Assembly: GCF_002221595.1 (NCBI RefSeq)
Contig: NZ_NHMP01000004.1
Location: 62,001 to 126,000, forward strand
Direction: 5' to 3'
DNA from: Turicimonas muris
GTDB taxonomy: Bacteria > Pseudomonadota > Gammaproteobacteria > Burkholderiales > Burkholderiaceae_F
DNA: 64,000 nucleotides
Shown here: positions 17,257-26,197 of the stretch, piece after piece
Position numbering within the stretch: the first letter of the stretch is position 1
Layout: every line of letters begins with the position of its first letter
Program-made: the position numbers and the translations under genes
Notes under the pieces: model-generated
What the model saw: only the letters and a program-made list of their open reading frames with translations
What the model was told of the DNA's origin: nothing
Databases searched by the model: none

Positions 17257-19493
17257 TACGCTTTCTCCTTTCTTGCTGTCATCGCTTCTCGTTTCTTATG
17301 AAGCAAGTACATCGGCACAATGATGAGAGACAAAAGCACAACAATTCCAAACAGCGGCCAGTAAATAGGTTTGTTCCACTCTTTGATTTTTTCAATTCTA
17401 AGTTCCGGATTTATTCTCAAGTACTGAATATGATTACGGACAATTTGAGTCGGCTTCCCGTTATAGACCCATTGATGAAATGCCGCTGCACTCGTCGGAA
17501 AATAGCCGAAGGTCCATGGAGCATCTTTCTGCGCAATAGCAATTAATTGCTCAATAGCTTTGGCTTTTTCCGGTCCGTCGCTCATATAACGCATTTTCTC
17601 GAAGATGCGGTCGTATTCGGCGTTTTGATAGTTAGAGGCATTCTCCCCGGATCCTCCGGTCTTAGACTTGGCGTTAGGTCCGTAAAGCAGGAAAAGAAAA
17701 TGCTCTGCATCCGGATAGTCTGCTAACCAGCCCCATAAAAAGAGCTGGTGACTGCCGTTGATCACTTTATCTTGGAAACGGTTATAGTCCGTTGCTCTAA
17801 TATCAAGCTGAATGCCGAGTTTAGCGAATTGTTTTTGATACCAGTCGAGAACGGCTTTTGTCCCCGGAGAGGCGGCTGCCTGGAAGTCCAGACTCAGCAC
17901 CAACGGTTTTCCCGTTTTCAGATTCCGGCCGTCAGGGTAACCGGCTTCCGCTAATAACGTCTTCGCCTCTTCCAAAGATTTACGTATAACGGTCCCGTCT
18001 TCAAGTTTGTTATACACATACGGATTGAAGCCCGCGGAACCCTCCGGATTATGACCAAATAGACCAGGCGGAAGCGGACCATGAGCCGGGGTTGCCAAGC
18101 CTTTCTCAAAAATCTGAATATATTCTTCCCAATCCATCGCAATCGCAATGGCCTGTCTGAGTTTTCTATTTTTTTCTTTTTGTTCTGGGGTTGCGCCCTC
18201 CCCTATAACGGGGTCAAGCCAGTTGAATCCAAAATAGGTGTTGTGAGCTTCAATAACTTTCGGAAACTGAAGTTTTTTATTTTTGTATTCTTCTTCCTTC
18301 TCTTTACTGTCGGCCATCCCGATTAAAAAACCTTGCCCATTGTCCAATCTCTCGATTTGCGGAGAGTCGTAATAGCCCTGTAAAAACTTTGTCCTAAGAG
18401 GCACACTTTCTTTTTCTGCGGAAATCTCGATGCGATCGATAAAAGGCAGCGGTTTGCCGCAATCTTCCAAGTAGCCTTTTTCCTTGTCGCCCGGCTCGCC
18501 CTCGCAAGGATACAGCTCAGTCTTTCTAAACAGAGGATTTCTCTGCATCACATGCCGTCTATTTTCAATTGATTCAACCAACTGATAGGGCCCCGTGCCC
18601 ACAGGCCAGTAATTCAGAGAGAGGTTGTTTTTAGCCATTCCCCTTTGAGCATAGAACGCTTCCGCCTCCCAGGGGATTGGAGCAAAAAATGTCATCGCCA
18701 GCCAATTCGGGAACTGAGGATACTTTCCCTTGACTTCTATTCTGAGTAAGTGAGATTCAGGTGCAGATACCCCTTCCAGTTCAAATTTACGCAGATCCAG
18801 AAAAGGCAAGTCTCGCTGGCTCGCAGGAAGATTGGCTCTGAGCTGTTTATCGTATTCACGAACTTGCGCAGCCAATTTTTCCAATCCCGGCAAATGAGAC
18901 ACAATTGTTCCATAAATCGGGGAAATGATCCTAGGATTGGTCAGGCGCTTGATGGCATAGACATAATCTTCCGCGACTAACTCTCGGGTTCCTTTGTTCG
19001 GCAGATCCAGAGGATTACGTAGTTTTTTTGTGACTTCCTCGGATAAGTGATGATTTACATAATTGCCTTTTTCATCTTTTGCAAAAGCCGGATGAGGAGC
19101 AAACAAGATCCCTTTCTTGATAGGAATTTCGTAAATGCTCAAGGCGACTTTATCTGCCGGAGCATCCTCCGGAAGCACATTGCCCTCTTTATCCAAAAAA
19201 ATCGGAGCCGGAACTGCAGCTGCCGTGCGGGGAATCAGCTGGTAGGGACGTTTCAAATAATGATATTGATAAAGCGGCTCATAAATACTGTAAGTAAACG
19301 GCGTCTCATCAGAAGAATAAGAACTGGTCGGATCCAAATGCTTCGGACTGCGGCCGGAGAACGGCGTAAACAACGTATTGGAACTTAATTCTTTAATGGA
19401 ATGAACGGAATTTGGGATAGGACCGCAAGAACTCAGCATTAATACAGCTGCCAGACACCCGACAGCTGAGGTTAATAGTCTTTTTTGGTCCAT
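17256..19493 (-). CDS. ABC transporter substrate-binding lipoprotein (SBP family 5) with C-terminal membrane anchor
   Basis: A 745-residue extracytoplasmic solute-binding protein of family 5 (OppA/DppA/YejA-like). A lipobox (LMLSSC, Cys23) predicts lipidation. The binding-protein core includes TPFSGRSPKHLDPTSSYSSD, YNRFQDKVINGSHQLFLWGW and YPDAEHFLFLLYGPNAKSKT, landmarks only. Unusually, the C-terminus ends with a hydrophobic helix (about 712-733, IVVLLSLIIVPMYLL) followed by positive residues (HKKREAMTARKEKA), so the protein appears tethered at both ends. It is the first gene of the transporter operon. Peptides are the likely substrate by family; the exact ligand cannot be read from sequence. 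Confidence 0.88.
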   Translation of the reverse strand: MDQKRLLTSAVGCLAAVLMLSSCGPIPNSVHSIKELSSNTLFTPFSGRSPKHLDPTSSYSSDETPFTYSIYEPLYQYHYLKRPYQLIPRTAAAVPAPIFLDKEGNVLPEDAPADKVALSIYEIPIKKGILFAPHPAFAKDEKGNYVNHHLSEEVTKKLRNPLDLPNKGTRELVAEDYVYAIKRLTNPRIISPIYGTIVSHLPGLEKLAAQVREYDKQLRANLPASQRDLPFLDLRKFELEGVSAPESHLLRIEVKGKYPQFPNWLAMTFFAPIPWEAEAFYAQRGMAKNNLSLNYWPVGTGPYQLVESIENRRHVMQRNPLFRKTELYPCEGEPGDKEKGYLEDCGKPLPFIDRIEISAEKESVPLRTKFLQGYYDSPQIERLDNGQGFLIGMADSKEKEEEYKNKKLQFPKVIEAHNTYFGFNWLDPVIGEGATPEQKEKNRKLRQAIAIAMDWEEYIQIFEKGLATPAHGPLPPGLFGHNPEGSAGFNPYVYNKLEDGTVIRKSLEEAKTLLAEAGYPDGRNLKTGKPLVLSLDFQAAASPGTKAVLDWYQKQFAKLGIQLDIRATDYNRFQDKVINGSHQLFLWGWLADYPDAEHFLFLLYGPNAKSKTGGSGENASNYQNAEYDRIFEKMRYMSDGPEKAKAIEQLIAIAQKDAPWTFGYFPTSAAAFHQWVYNGKPTQIVRNHIQYLRINPELRIEKIKEWNKPIYWPLFGIVVLLSLIIVPMYLLHKKREAMTARKEKA

Positions 19494-19736
19494 CTTTTCC
19501 TTTGAATTAAGTCTTTGGTTAATATACTGCCTACTTTGAGGCTATCGATTTTATCAAGAACTCTTTGATTTTAATGAGTTGAATTAACTTCTGATACAGC
19601 TTCAAACAGGTTGTATCAAAGTGGCTCCGGATGATATTCCTTTCCATTATGACCACCCAGACTTAGCAAAAAATTACGAATCTCACTCTAAGATTTCTAC
19701 AATTTAGGCTTCTAAATATGATTTCTAATAAACGCA

Positions 19737-20144
19737 ATGAAATTAGTACAATTTGAGTGGCTGGTGCGCGTTTACTACGAAGACACGGATTGTGCCAGAG
19801 TGGTTTACTACGCTAATTATTTAAAATTTCTTGAAAGAGCCCGCACTGAGTGGCTCAGAAGCCTCGGTTGGAGCCAAGATCAGATGCTCAAAGAACTCCA
19901 TTTGATCTTTGTGGTAGCCGGTGTAGAAATCAAATACAGAAAACCTGCAAGACTCGATGACCAGTTAACAATCAAGTGCCGCACACTCAATGTAGGGAAG
20001 GCCTCTATCGTTTTCGAACAAGAAATATGGCGCAAAGATGAATTATTAATCTCCGCACAGGTAAAATGCGGGTGTTTAGACTCAGATACTTATAGACCTA
20101 AGTTAATGCCTGAGGCGTTGGCAGAAAAATTTCATCAAAAATAG
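19737..20144 (+). CDS. ybgC: Tol-Pal-associated acyl-CoA thioesterase
   Basis: A 135-residue hot-dog fold thioesterase. The active-site region VRVYYEDTDCARVVYYANYLKFLERART is diagnostic (EDTD with the catalytic Asp; landmarks only). YbgC hydrolyses acyl-CoA or acyl-ACP and is usually the first gene of the tol-pal cluster, as here: tolQ begins 23 bases downstream. It acts in the cytoplasm with phospholipid-synthesis enzymes. The upstream 240 bp hold no gene. Confidence 0.93.
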   Translation: MKLVQFEWLVRVYYEDTDCARVVYYANYLKFLERARTEWLRSLGWSQDQMLKELHLIFVVAGVEIKYRKPARLDDQLTIKCRTLNVGKASIVFEQEIWRKDELLISAQVKCGCLDSDTYRPKLMPEALAEKFHQK

Positions 20145-20167
20145 GATTTGGATAAAAAAGGATTGCA

Positions 20168-20848
20168 ATGGAAGCTACTGCAGATTTATCAATTATCACG
20201 TTAATTACTCGTGCGAGTATTGTCGTCCAAATCGTTCTAGCAATTCTCGTCATTTTCTCTTTGGCGAGCTGGACTGTAATTTTTCAGAAATGGTTCCAAA
20301 TTAGCAAAGCGAGAACTGAAGCAAAGAACTTTGACAAACGCTTCTGGGGCGGTGCTGATCTGAATCAGCTTTATGAAACTGCTTCTGACAACAGAAGTTC
20401 CATTGGGCCGATGGAAGGCATCTTCTATTCCGGCATGACGGAATTTCTCCGCTCCCGTTCCAGACCCGAGAGTGCTAACGGAAGCTTCACCCTTATCGAC
20501 AGCATTGCCCGTGCAATGAGAGCCCGATTCCAAAGAGAGTTGGACGGCCTTGAATCCGGCCTCAGTCTTTTGGCTACCATCGGTTCCGTTTCTCCGTACA
20601 TCGGTTTGTTCGGGACAGTATGGGGCATTATGGACGCCTTTACCGGCCTTGGAAACTTAGAGAGCGCCTCTCTTGCCGTTGTTGCCCCTGGTATTGCCGA
20701 AGCCTTGGTAGCTACTGCTATTGGTCTTTTTGCTGCTATTCCTGCTGTTATTGGATACAACAGATTTGCTTACTCCATTGATCGCTTATCCATCCAATAC
20801 GAGAGCTTCATGCAAGAATTCCAAAACATTCTCAGCCGTCAAAACTAA
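20168..20848 (+). CDS. tolQ: Tol-Pal system protein TolQ
   Basis: A 226-residue inner-membrane proton-channel subunit of the Tol-Pal system. It has three TM segments (about 15-40, 135-160, 170-195). The family signature is SLLATIGSVSPYIGLFGTVWGIMDAF and LAVVAPGIAEALVATAIGLFAAIPAV (landmarks). It converts the proton gradient into TolA movement during outer-membrane invagination at division. It lies in ybgC-tolQ-tolR-tolA order with short gaps. Confidence 0.96.
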   Translation: MEATADLSIITLITRASIVVQIVLAILVIFSLASWTVIFQKWFQISKARTEAKNFDKRFWGGADLNQLYETASDNRSSIGPMEGIFYSGMTEFLRSRSRPESANGSFTLIDSIARAMRARFQRELDGLESGLSLLATIGSVSPYIGLFGTVWGIMDAFTGLGNLESASLAVVAPGIAEALVATAIGLFAAIPAVIGYNRFAYSIDRLSIQYESFMQEFQNILSRQN

Positions 20849-20860
20849 TAGGAGTCTGAG

Positions 20861-21280
20861 ATGTCCAGAGGAAATAGCAGACGCCGTCTTTTAGCGGAAA
20901 TGAATGTGGTTCCGTACATTGACGTGATGTTAGTGCTCGTGGTCATTTTGATGGTGGCTGCCCCATACGTTAATCCGTCAATCGTTGACCTCCCGAAGGT
21001 TCATAAAGCTGCAAAAACACCCGACACCATTGTCGAAGTCGTTGTCGCTCCTGACGGCAAACTTTCTATCAAAGATAAGAAAAACATTATGCCGGTTGAC
21101 TTCCCGGCGCTTGTTGCAACTATTGAGTCTTTGCAGAAAGACGGAACTCAGGTCCCAGTTGTCATTGCCGCAGACAAGACAGTTGCCTACGAGAAAGTTA
21201 TTGATGTTATGAGAGAGCTCCAAAAAGCCAACATCAACCGAATTGGACTTTCTCTAGAACTTGAGCCTGGTATACGTTAA
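20861..21280 (+). CDS. tolR: Tol-Pal system protein TolR
   Basis: A 139-residue single-TM protein of the ExbD/TolR family. The start MSRGNSRRRLLAEMNVVPYIDVMLVLVVILMV contains the conserved proton-path Asp (YIDVMLVLVVI; Asp21). The periplasmic domain (about 45-139) ends in the usual NINRIGLSLE. It partners with TolQ and TolA. The stop overlaps the tolA start. Confidence 0.95.
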   Translation: MSRGNSRRRLLAEMNVVPYIDVMLVLVVILMVAAPYVNPSIVDLPKVHKAAKTPDTIVEVVVAPDGKLSIKDKKNIMPVDFPALVATIESLQKDGTQVPVVIAADKTVAYEKVIDVMRELQKANINRIGLSLELEPGIR

Positions 21281-22521
21281 TGAGCACATCCTTACCAAAC
21301 AAACCGAACGGATCTTCTGAAGGATATTGGGGCGTCTCGTTTATTTTGGCACTGATTGCCCATGGACTTCTCTTTTGTTTACTGTTTGTAGCCTTTCAGT
21401 GGAAATCGCAACCGATTGGGCCTGTGTACGCAGAGTTATGGTCACCCTCTGCAATGAATGCCGCAGAAACTCCTTCCGTTGAGGAAACGGCCGAACCGGA
21501 ATCCCAGCCAGAGCCGGAACCTGCTCCCGAACCAGAGTCTCAAGCGGAACCGGAGCCACAGCCGGCTCCTGAACCAGAACCTCAGCCTGAACCCGTTCCG
21601 GAACCAGAACCTCCGGCAGAGCCGCCTGCGCCTGCAGTTCCTCCAATTGCCAGAACTGACTTGGATACCCAGGCTAACCTTCTTGAAGATCCCGAAATTG
21701 TTCAGGAGCGCCTAGACCGTGAAGTCAAGAAGCAAGAAGAGGAACGTCAGCGTATTCTCGAACGAGAAAGACAACTAGAAGAAGCTCGCCGCGCTGAGGA
21801 ACAAAGAAAGATAGAAGAACAAAAACGGGCTGAAGAAAGACGACTTCAGGAAGAACAAAGAAAAATCGAGGAACAAAAGAGACTCGAGCAACAGAAGATT
21901 GAGGAAGAAAAGCGCCGTCAGCAGGAAAAGATCGAAGAAGAAAAGAGACTTGAAAAAGAACGTCAGCTCGCTGAGGAACGCCGTAAACAAGAACTTGCTA
22001 AGCAGCAGCAGGAACTCAAGCGTCAGGCACAAGAGCGTGAAAAACGCATTGCTGAAGAAAAAGCAAAACGCGAAGCTGAGCTTGCTGAGAAGAAACGTCA
22101 GCAAGAAGAACTCAGCCGTCAGCACGCAGAAGCTGAAGCTCAGCAGAAACGCAGAGCTGCCCTTCTTAACAGATTGTCAGGTCAATCGGGTTCTGCAATG
22201 GGCCAAGGAAGCGGCATGACTAGCTTCCAGAAGGCTCAGTATGAGAATCGCATCCGCAGCTGTATCCGTCCTCATATAACATTTAACCCTCCTGCTAGTG
22301 CAAGAAGAGGACAATACGTTGCTAAGTTTGAGGTCAGTCTTTTGAGAAACGGCAGACAAACCGGTCAGCCTAAGATGCTGCAGAGCAGTAAACTCGGAGC
22401 CTACGATAAAGCCGTTGAAAAAGCTATTCTCAGCTGCAATCCTTTCCCGAAACCAGCAGTGGGAGATATTCCGTCAACGATCATTCTCAACTTTGACCCT
22501 GTTGACGATACTTCAAACTGA
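21280..22521 (+). CDS. tolA: TolA-like protein spanning the periplasm
   Basis: A 413-residue protein. One N-terminal TM (about 19-41) is followed by a Pro/Glu-rich segment of repeated EPEPQPEP-type units (about 62-125). A long charged helical region rich in E, R, Q and K (about 140-300; predicted coiled coil) follows. The C-terminal domain resembles TonB/TolA C (about 315-413) with RGQYVAKFEVSLLRNGR. The start overlaps the tolR stop by one base. TolA normally links TolQR to Pal and TolB. Neither tolB nor pal follows; an MscS gene comes next, 33 bases after the stop. Confidence 0.92.
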   Translation: MSTSLPNKPNGSSEGYWGVSFILALIAHGLLFCLLFVAFQWKSQPIGPVYAELWSPSAMNAAETPSVEETAEPESQPEPEPAPEPESQAEPEPQPAPEPEPQPEPVPEPEPPAEPPAPAVPPIARTDLDTQANLLEDPEIVQERLDREVKKQEEERQRILERERQLEEARRAEEQRKIEEQKRAEERRLQEEQRKIEEQKRLEQQKIEEEKRRQQEKIEEEKRLEKERQLAEERRKQELAKQQQELKRQAQEREKRIAEEKAKREAELAEKKRQQEELSRQHAEAEAQQKRRAALLNRLSGQSGSAMGQGSGMTSFQKAQYENRIRSCIRPHITFNPPASARRGQYVAKFEVSLLRNGRQTGQPKMLQSSKLGAYDKAVEKAILSCNPFPKPAVGDIPSTIILNFDPVDDTSN

Positions 22522-22554
22522 TACTAAAACTAATTAAAAGTTGAGGGTGACAAT

Positions 22555-24081
22555 ATGCCTACCGCAGCTGAACTGGAACTACAAAAGGTAGTGAAAGCTA
22601 CCCATTCTGCAGAAGATTTATTGGCGGGAGACCATAATATTCTGGACCAATTTATGGTGATGTTTGAAGAAGGATTCTTCAAACCCATCATTTATTGGCA
22701 GCTTTTATCAGTAATCGTTCCAATCTTTATCGGCTGGCTGGTTTTCTACTGGCTGAGAAAAAAAACTCTAAATGCCTATGCGCAAAAACTTGCAATGGAG
22801 CATTTAGAAAAAAGCCAGAGGATTGAAGGAATTACGGATGAAGAAGGAGCAGCGGAAAAAGCTAAAACCAAAGAAGAACTCTTCTGGTTAGGCATTAAAC
22901 GCGGCCTCTTTAGCCTTTTCATGAGCATCTGCTGGCCGTTAGTCAGCTTGTTTTTAATCTTCATCTGCACAGTAACGGCAAGGTTATTTAAGCTTCTGCC
23001 TCAGCAGCCGTTACCCATCGAATCCGTGGTTTGGCTGATCTTATGCGCGTTCGTTGTAATTCGAGTCTGCGTCTTTATCATTCATCACAGTTTCCGAGCC
23101 GGCCGAGCCGCCTCAAGCCTCGAAAGCTTTATTTCCTTCTCTTTATGGATCGGCGTAGCACTGCAAGTTGTAGGTGTTCTTCCAAAGTGCCGAGAGTGGC
23201 TTGAGTCAACCAAATTTGCTTTAGGATCTTCGGATGTTTCCCTTTGGTCCATGCTGCTGTCGTTCTTTACGATTGCGTTAGCCTTATTCATCGCGAAATG
23301 GCTCGGACAGTTAGCAGAAAAGTGGCTCAACTCCATGAACGGCCTTCATACGAACCTCAAAGTCGTTTTGATCCGAATCCTCAAGGTCGCTTTAATGTTC
23401 ATTGCGATTTTGATTGGCTTGTCATCGGTAGGTATTGACGTCACGGTTCTCGGAGTATTCGGCGGTGCGGTTGGTGTGGGTCTTGGTTTCGGCTTACAGA
23501 AAATTACTTCAAACTACATCAGTGGCTTCATTATCCTTCTGGATCGAAGCGTAAAAATCGGTGACTTAGTGACCGTATCCGGCGTTGAAGGCATTGTTGC
23601 TGATATCAAAACCCGCTATACCGTAGTCCGAGCTTTTGACGGCAGCGTCACGATTATTCCGAATGAGTCGTTTGTTACGGGCAATGTGAAGAATACCTCT
23701 TACCTCTCCGGCCCCGGCCGTACAACGGTAGCAATCAGTGTCGACTATTCTTCCAATATCGACGACTGCATCAACACGATGAACGACATTGTCCGCAGCC
23801 AGCCGCGTGTTTTGATTAACCCTGCTCCCTACACCATTCTTACAAACTTCGGCAATGACGGAATAGATTTGACTTCATATTTCTGGGTAGCAGATCCGGA
23901 AAGGGGAACAGCCGTCTTACGCTCTAACATCAGCCGTGCAATTCTCAAAAAATTTAATGAAAAGGGGGTCAACATTCCCTTTCCTCAGCGAGATCTTAGG
24001 ATTCTCCAAATGCCGGAAATTTCCTGCAAGTTTGAGACAGGCACGCCTGCTAAGGCAGCGCCTGAGCCGAAAGAAAGTTAA
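22555..24081 (+). CDS. MscS-family mechanosensitive channel
   Basis: A 508-residue membrane protein with several N-terminal TM helices beyond the three of E. coli MscS. The pore and beta domain (about 290-400) has GVFGGAVGVGLGFGLQKITSNYISG and the loop GDLVTVSGVEGIVADIKTRYTVVRAFDG (landmarks). It opens under membrane tension to release solutes during osmotic downshock. It follows tolA closely and shares its direction, so it may be co-transcribed. A terminator lies immediately downstream. Confidence 0.92.
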   Translation: MPTAAELELQKVVKATHSAEDLLAGDHNILDQFMVMFEEGFFKPIIYWQLLSVIVPIFIGWLVFYWLRKKTLNAYAQKLAMEHLEKSQRIEGITDEEGAAEKAKTKEELFWLGIKRGLFSLFMSICWPLVSLFLIFICTVTARLFKLLPQQPLPIESVVWLILCAFVVIRVCVFIIHHSFRAGRAASSLESFISFSLWIGVALQVVGVLPKCREWLESTKFALGSSDVSLWSMLLSFFTIALALFIAKWLGQLAEKWLNSMNGLHTNLKVVLIRILKVALMFIAILIGLSSVGIDVTVLGVFGGAVGVGLGFGLQKITSNYISGFIILLDRSVKIGDLVTVSGVEGIVADIKTRYTVVRAFDGSVTIIPNESFVTGNVKNTSYLSGPGRTTVAISVDYSSNIDDCINTMNDIVRSQPRVLINPAPYTILTNFGNDGIDLTSYFWVADPERGTAVLRSNISRAILKKFNEKGVNIPFPQRDLRILQMPEISCKFETGTPAKAAPEPKES

Positions 24082-24087
24082 AACCTT

Positions 24088-24117
24088 GAGCCTCTTAGCG
24101 AGGCTCTTATTTTCCTT
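24088..24117 (+). terminator. Rho-independent terminator after the tol-mscS operon
   Basis: Stem GAGCCTC (24088-24094) / GAGGCTC (24100-24106) with loop TTAGC is followed by TTATTTTCCTT. It could also serve the convergent M20 gene ending at 24125. Confidence 0.75.
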
Positions 24118-24124
24118 TGATATC

Positions 24125-25359
24125 TTAATAAATCGGCTTTGACACATCAGTCAAACCGGCAAGAAGCATGAGCATCAAGATTGATTTTTGCTCGCACAAA
24201 TACACGTCTTTCGGATCAAACCACTCTGCCAGTGTATGAGTGCCGAATTCTCTGCCCCCGCGTCCCAATGTCACAGCAGGAATTCCTCGGGCAATCGACA
24301 TATTGGTGTTAGTACATCCTCCGGGCTTAAAATTGGCTTCCAGCCCAACGGCCGCAGTAACTGCCTTCGTAGCTTGGATAATCAAGGCGTCGTCATCTTG
24401 ATTTCCGGCAGGAACATCCAGAATTTTTTCATAGCTGACCTTAACCTCTTTCTCGTTACTGTATTTTGCATTTTCTTGTTCACAGGCCAAATGAAAGATT
24501 CGTACGAGCTCTTCGTTGAGCTTATTCAGTTCAACCTGACTGTTGGAGCGAGCATTGATTTTGAAGCTAGCCTGTTGGGCAATGCCATGAATGGCTTGTC
24601 CACCTTCAATTAAGCTCACTGTAATGGTCGTCTTCGGATCTTCCGGCAAGCAAAGATCGCTAATCATAGCTACCGCTCGAGCTGCAGCATGGATAGCACT
24701 TGGAGTTTTGAATGCTGTCCATGCATGTCCGCCCGGTCCAGAGAAAATAACATCCCAATCTACCATTCCGGTAGCGTTGGCGTAGAAATCAACAGCTGTA
24801 GGCCCATCGATTGAAACAGTCGCCACAATATGGTTCTTTTTAGAGAGATCTTCCAGAATCCATTTCATGCCGCACATTCCACCTAAACCTTCTTCGCGGA
24901 CGGTTGCCCCGATAACGATATCGTAAAAAGGTTTGATTCCGGAATCAATAAGTGCTTTGGCGACGGCTAAGTTAGCAGCAATCGCCCGTGTATCGTCGCA
25001 AATACCAGGGCAATGGAGCTTTCCGTCTGCACCTTCAATAATTTCTTTGACATCTCCGAATGAGAAAACAGTATCCAGATGGCCTTCCAAGAGGACACAG
25101 TTCCCTTTTTTTCGCTGCCGCGAATCCACCCCCAAACATTATTATGTTCGTCAGACTCAACATCATTTAAACCGACAGATTTGAGCAATTCTTTATATCG
25201 TTTTGAACGTGTTTCTTCGTGGCCTGTCGGCGCTTCAATGAGCACAAGCTCTTTTTGAATTTCGATAGTTTCAGGTAAGTTAGTCTTAACCACATTCAAA
25301 GCGGTTTTGACTTGTGAGTTTTCAAGAACTTCTTTCAATGTTTGACAAATTTCACTCAT
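24125..25359 (-). pseudogene. M20-family metallopeptidase (ArgE/DapE-like), frameshifted at an A7 run
   Basis: The coding information is complete but split over two frames. The first part begins MSEICQTLKEVL at 25359 and includes VLIEAPTGHEETRSKR. After a run of seven A (minus strand; plus-strand T at 25106-25112), the sequence continues in the -1 frame with CVLLEGHLDTVFSFG, whose HLDTV carries a metal-ligand His. Further along are CDDTRAIAAN, TVREEGLGGMCG with the catalytic Glu, and ARGIPAVTLGRGG. A single extra A restores about 411 residues, normal for the family. The run is A AAA AAG in the initial frame, the dnaX-type slippery heptamer. The gene could thus be a sequencing artefact, a recent mutation or a programmed -1 frameshift. 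A Zn-dependent aminoacyl/peptide hydrolase is the expected activity. Confidence 0.8.
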
Positions 25360-25570
25360 TTGTTTTCTCTCGGGATGTTTTTGGGAAATAAATTAGAGTA
25401 AAGGCTAACAACCTAGCCATTGAGTGTCAATCATTTTTCACTAGTTCTAACCATAAGTTAGAGAAAAATATCCCGGCTTTCGATAAATCAAATCTAGAGA
25501 CTTCCTTCTAAAATGGAATAACTGTCGCCTTTTCATTTAAGCTCAATTTTTTTAATCCTTAGGTCAAACA

Positions 25571-26116
25571 ATGCAATACACCAAAACGTACGACTCACCT
25601 TTAGGAGAAATTCTTTTAGCAGCCGACGAACAAGGACTGACAGGCTTGTGGTTTGACAAAGAAAAATACTTTGCACGAAACCTTGATCCGGAGCACAAAC
25701 GAGGAGATCCCCCGGCGCTAAAAGAAACCTGCCGCTGGTTAGATGTTTACTTTTCGGGAAGGGAGCCAACATTTACTCCACCTTTGCATATCATCGGCAC
25801 GCCTTTCCAAAAAGAAGTTTGGCAGATCCTTCTCCAAATTCCTTATGGAGAAACCGTAACCTACGGTGATATTGCACACCAAATCGCATCCAACAGAGGG
25901 GTGGGAGAAATGTCAGCCCAAGCCGTGGGAGGTGCTGTTGGTCACAATGAAATTTCGATCATCATTCCTTGTCACCGTGTGGTCGGAGCCAACGGATCGT
26001 TAACAGGATATGCAGGTGGAGTTGATAAAAAGAATTTTCTTCTGAGATTAGAAGGAGCGGATATATCGAAATTTTCTATTCCGACAAAAGGAACAGCGAT
26101 CAAATCCGAGTGGTAA
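25571..26116 (+). CDS. ogt: Methylated-DNA-protein-cysteine methyltransferase
   Basis: A 181-residue suicide repair protein that transfers methyl groups from O6-methylguanine or O4-methylthymine to its own cysteine. The active-site motif IIPCHRVVGANGSLTGYAGG (Cys at about 138) and the upstream helix VTYGDIAHQIA are diagnostic. The N-terminal domain is short, as in Ogt rather than the Ada fusion. It stands alone, convergent with proS. A short hairpin (GAGGCT 26125-26130 / AGCCTC 26145-26150) follows. Confidence 0.94.
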   Translation: MQYTKTYDSPLGEILLAADEQGLTGLWFDKEKYFARNLDPEHKRGDPPALKETCRWLDVYFSGREPTFTPPLHIIGTPFQKEVWQILLQIPYGETVTYGDIAHQIASNRGVGEMSAQAVGGAVGHNEISIIIPCHRVVGANGSLTGYAGGVDKKNFLLRLEGADISKFSIPTKGTAIKSEW

Positions 26117-26124
26117 AACGAAAA

Positions 26125-26150
26125 GAGGCTCCGGATTTTCCGACAGCCTC
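26125..26150 (+). terminator. Possible hairpin terminator between ogt and proS
   Basis: Stem GAGGCT/AGCCTC with an internal partly paired CCGGATTTTCCG. The T-tail is weak, so only modest support. Confidence 0.35.
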
Positions 26151-26197
26151 CTCATTCAAAGATTTTGGAACTGGCCAGCAACAGACCAGTTAATTTT

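Noticed and set aside
21775-22125. Long minus-strand frame inside tolA
   Set aside because: Mirror of the Glu/Lys/Arg-rich repeat of TolA; very Phe/Leu-rich and not protein-like.
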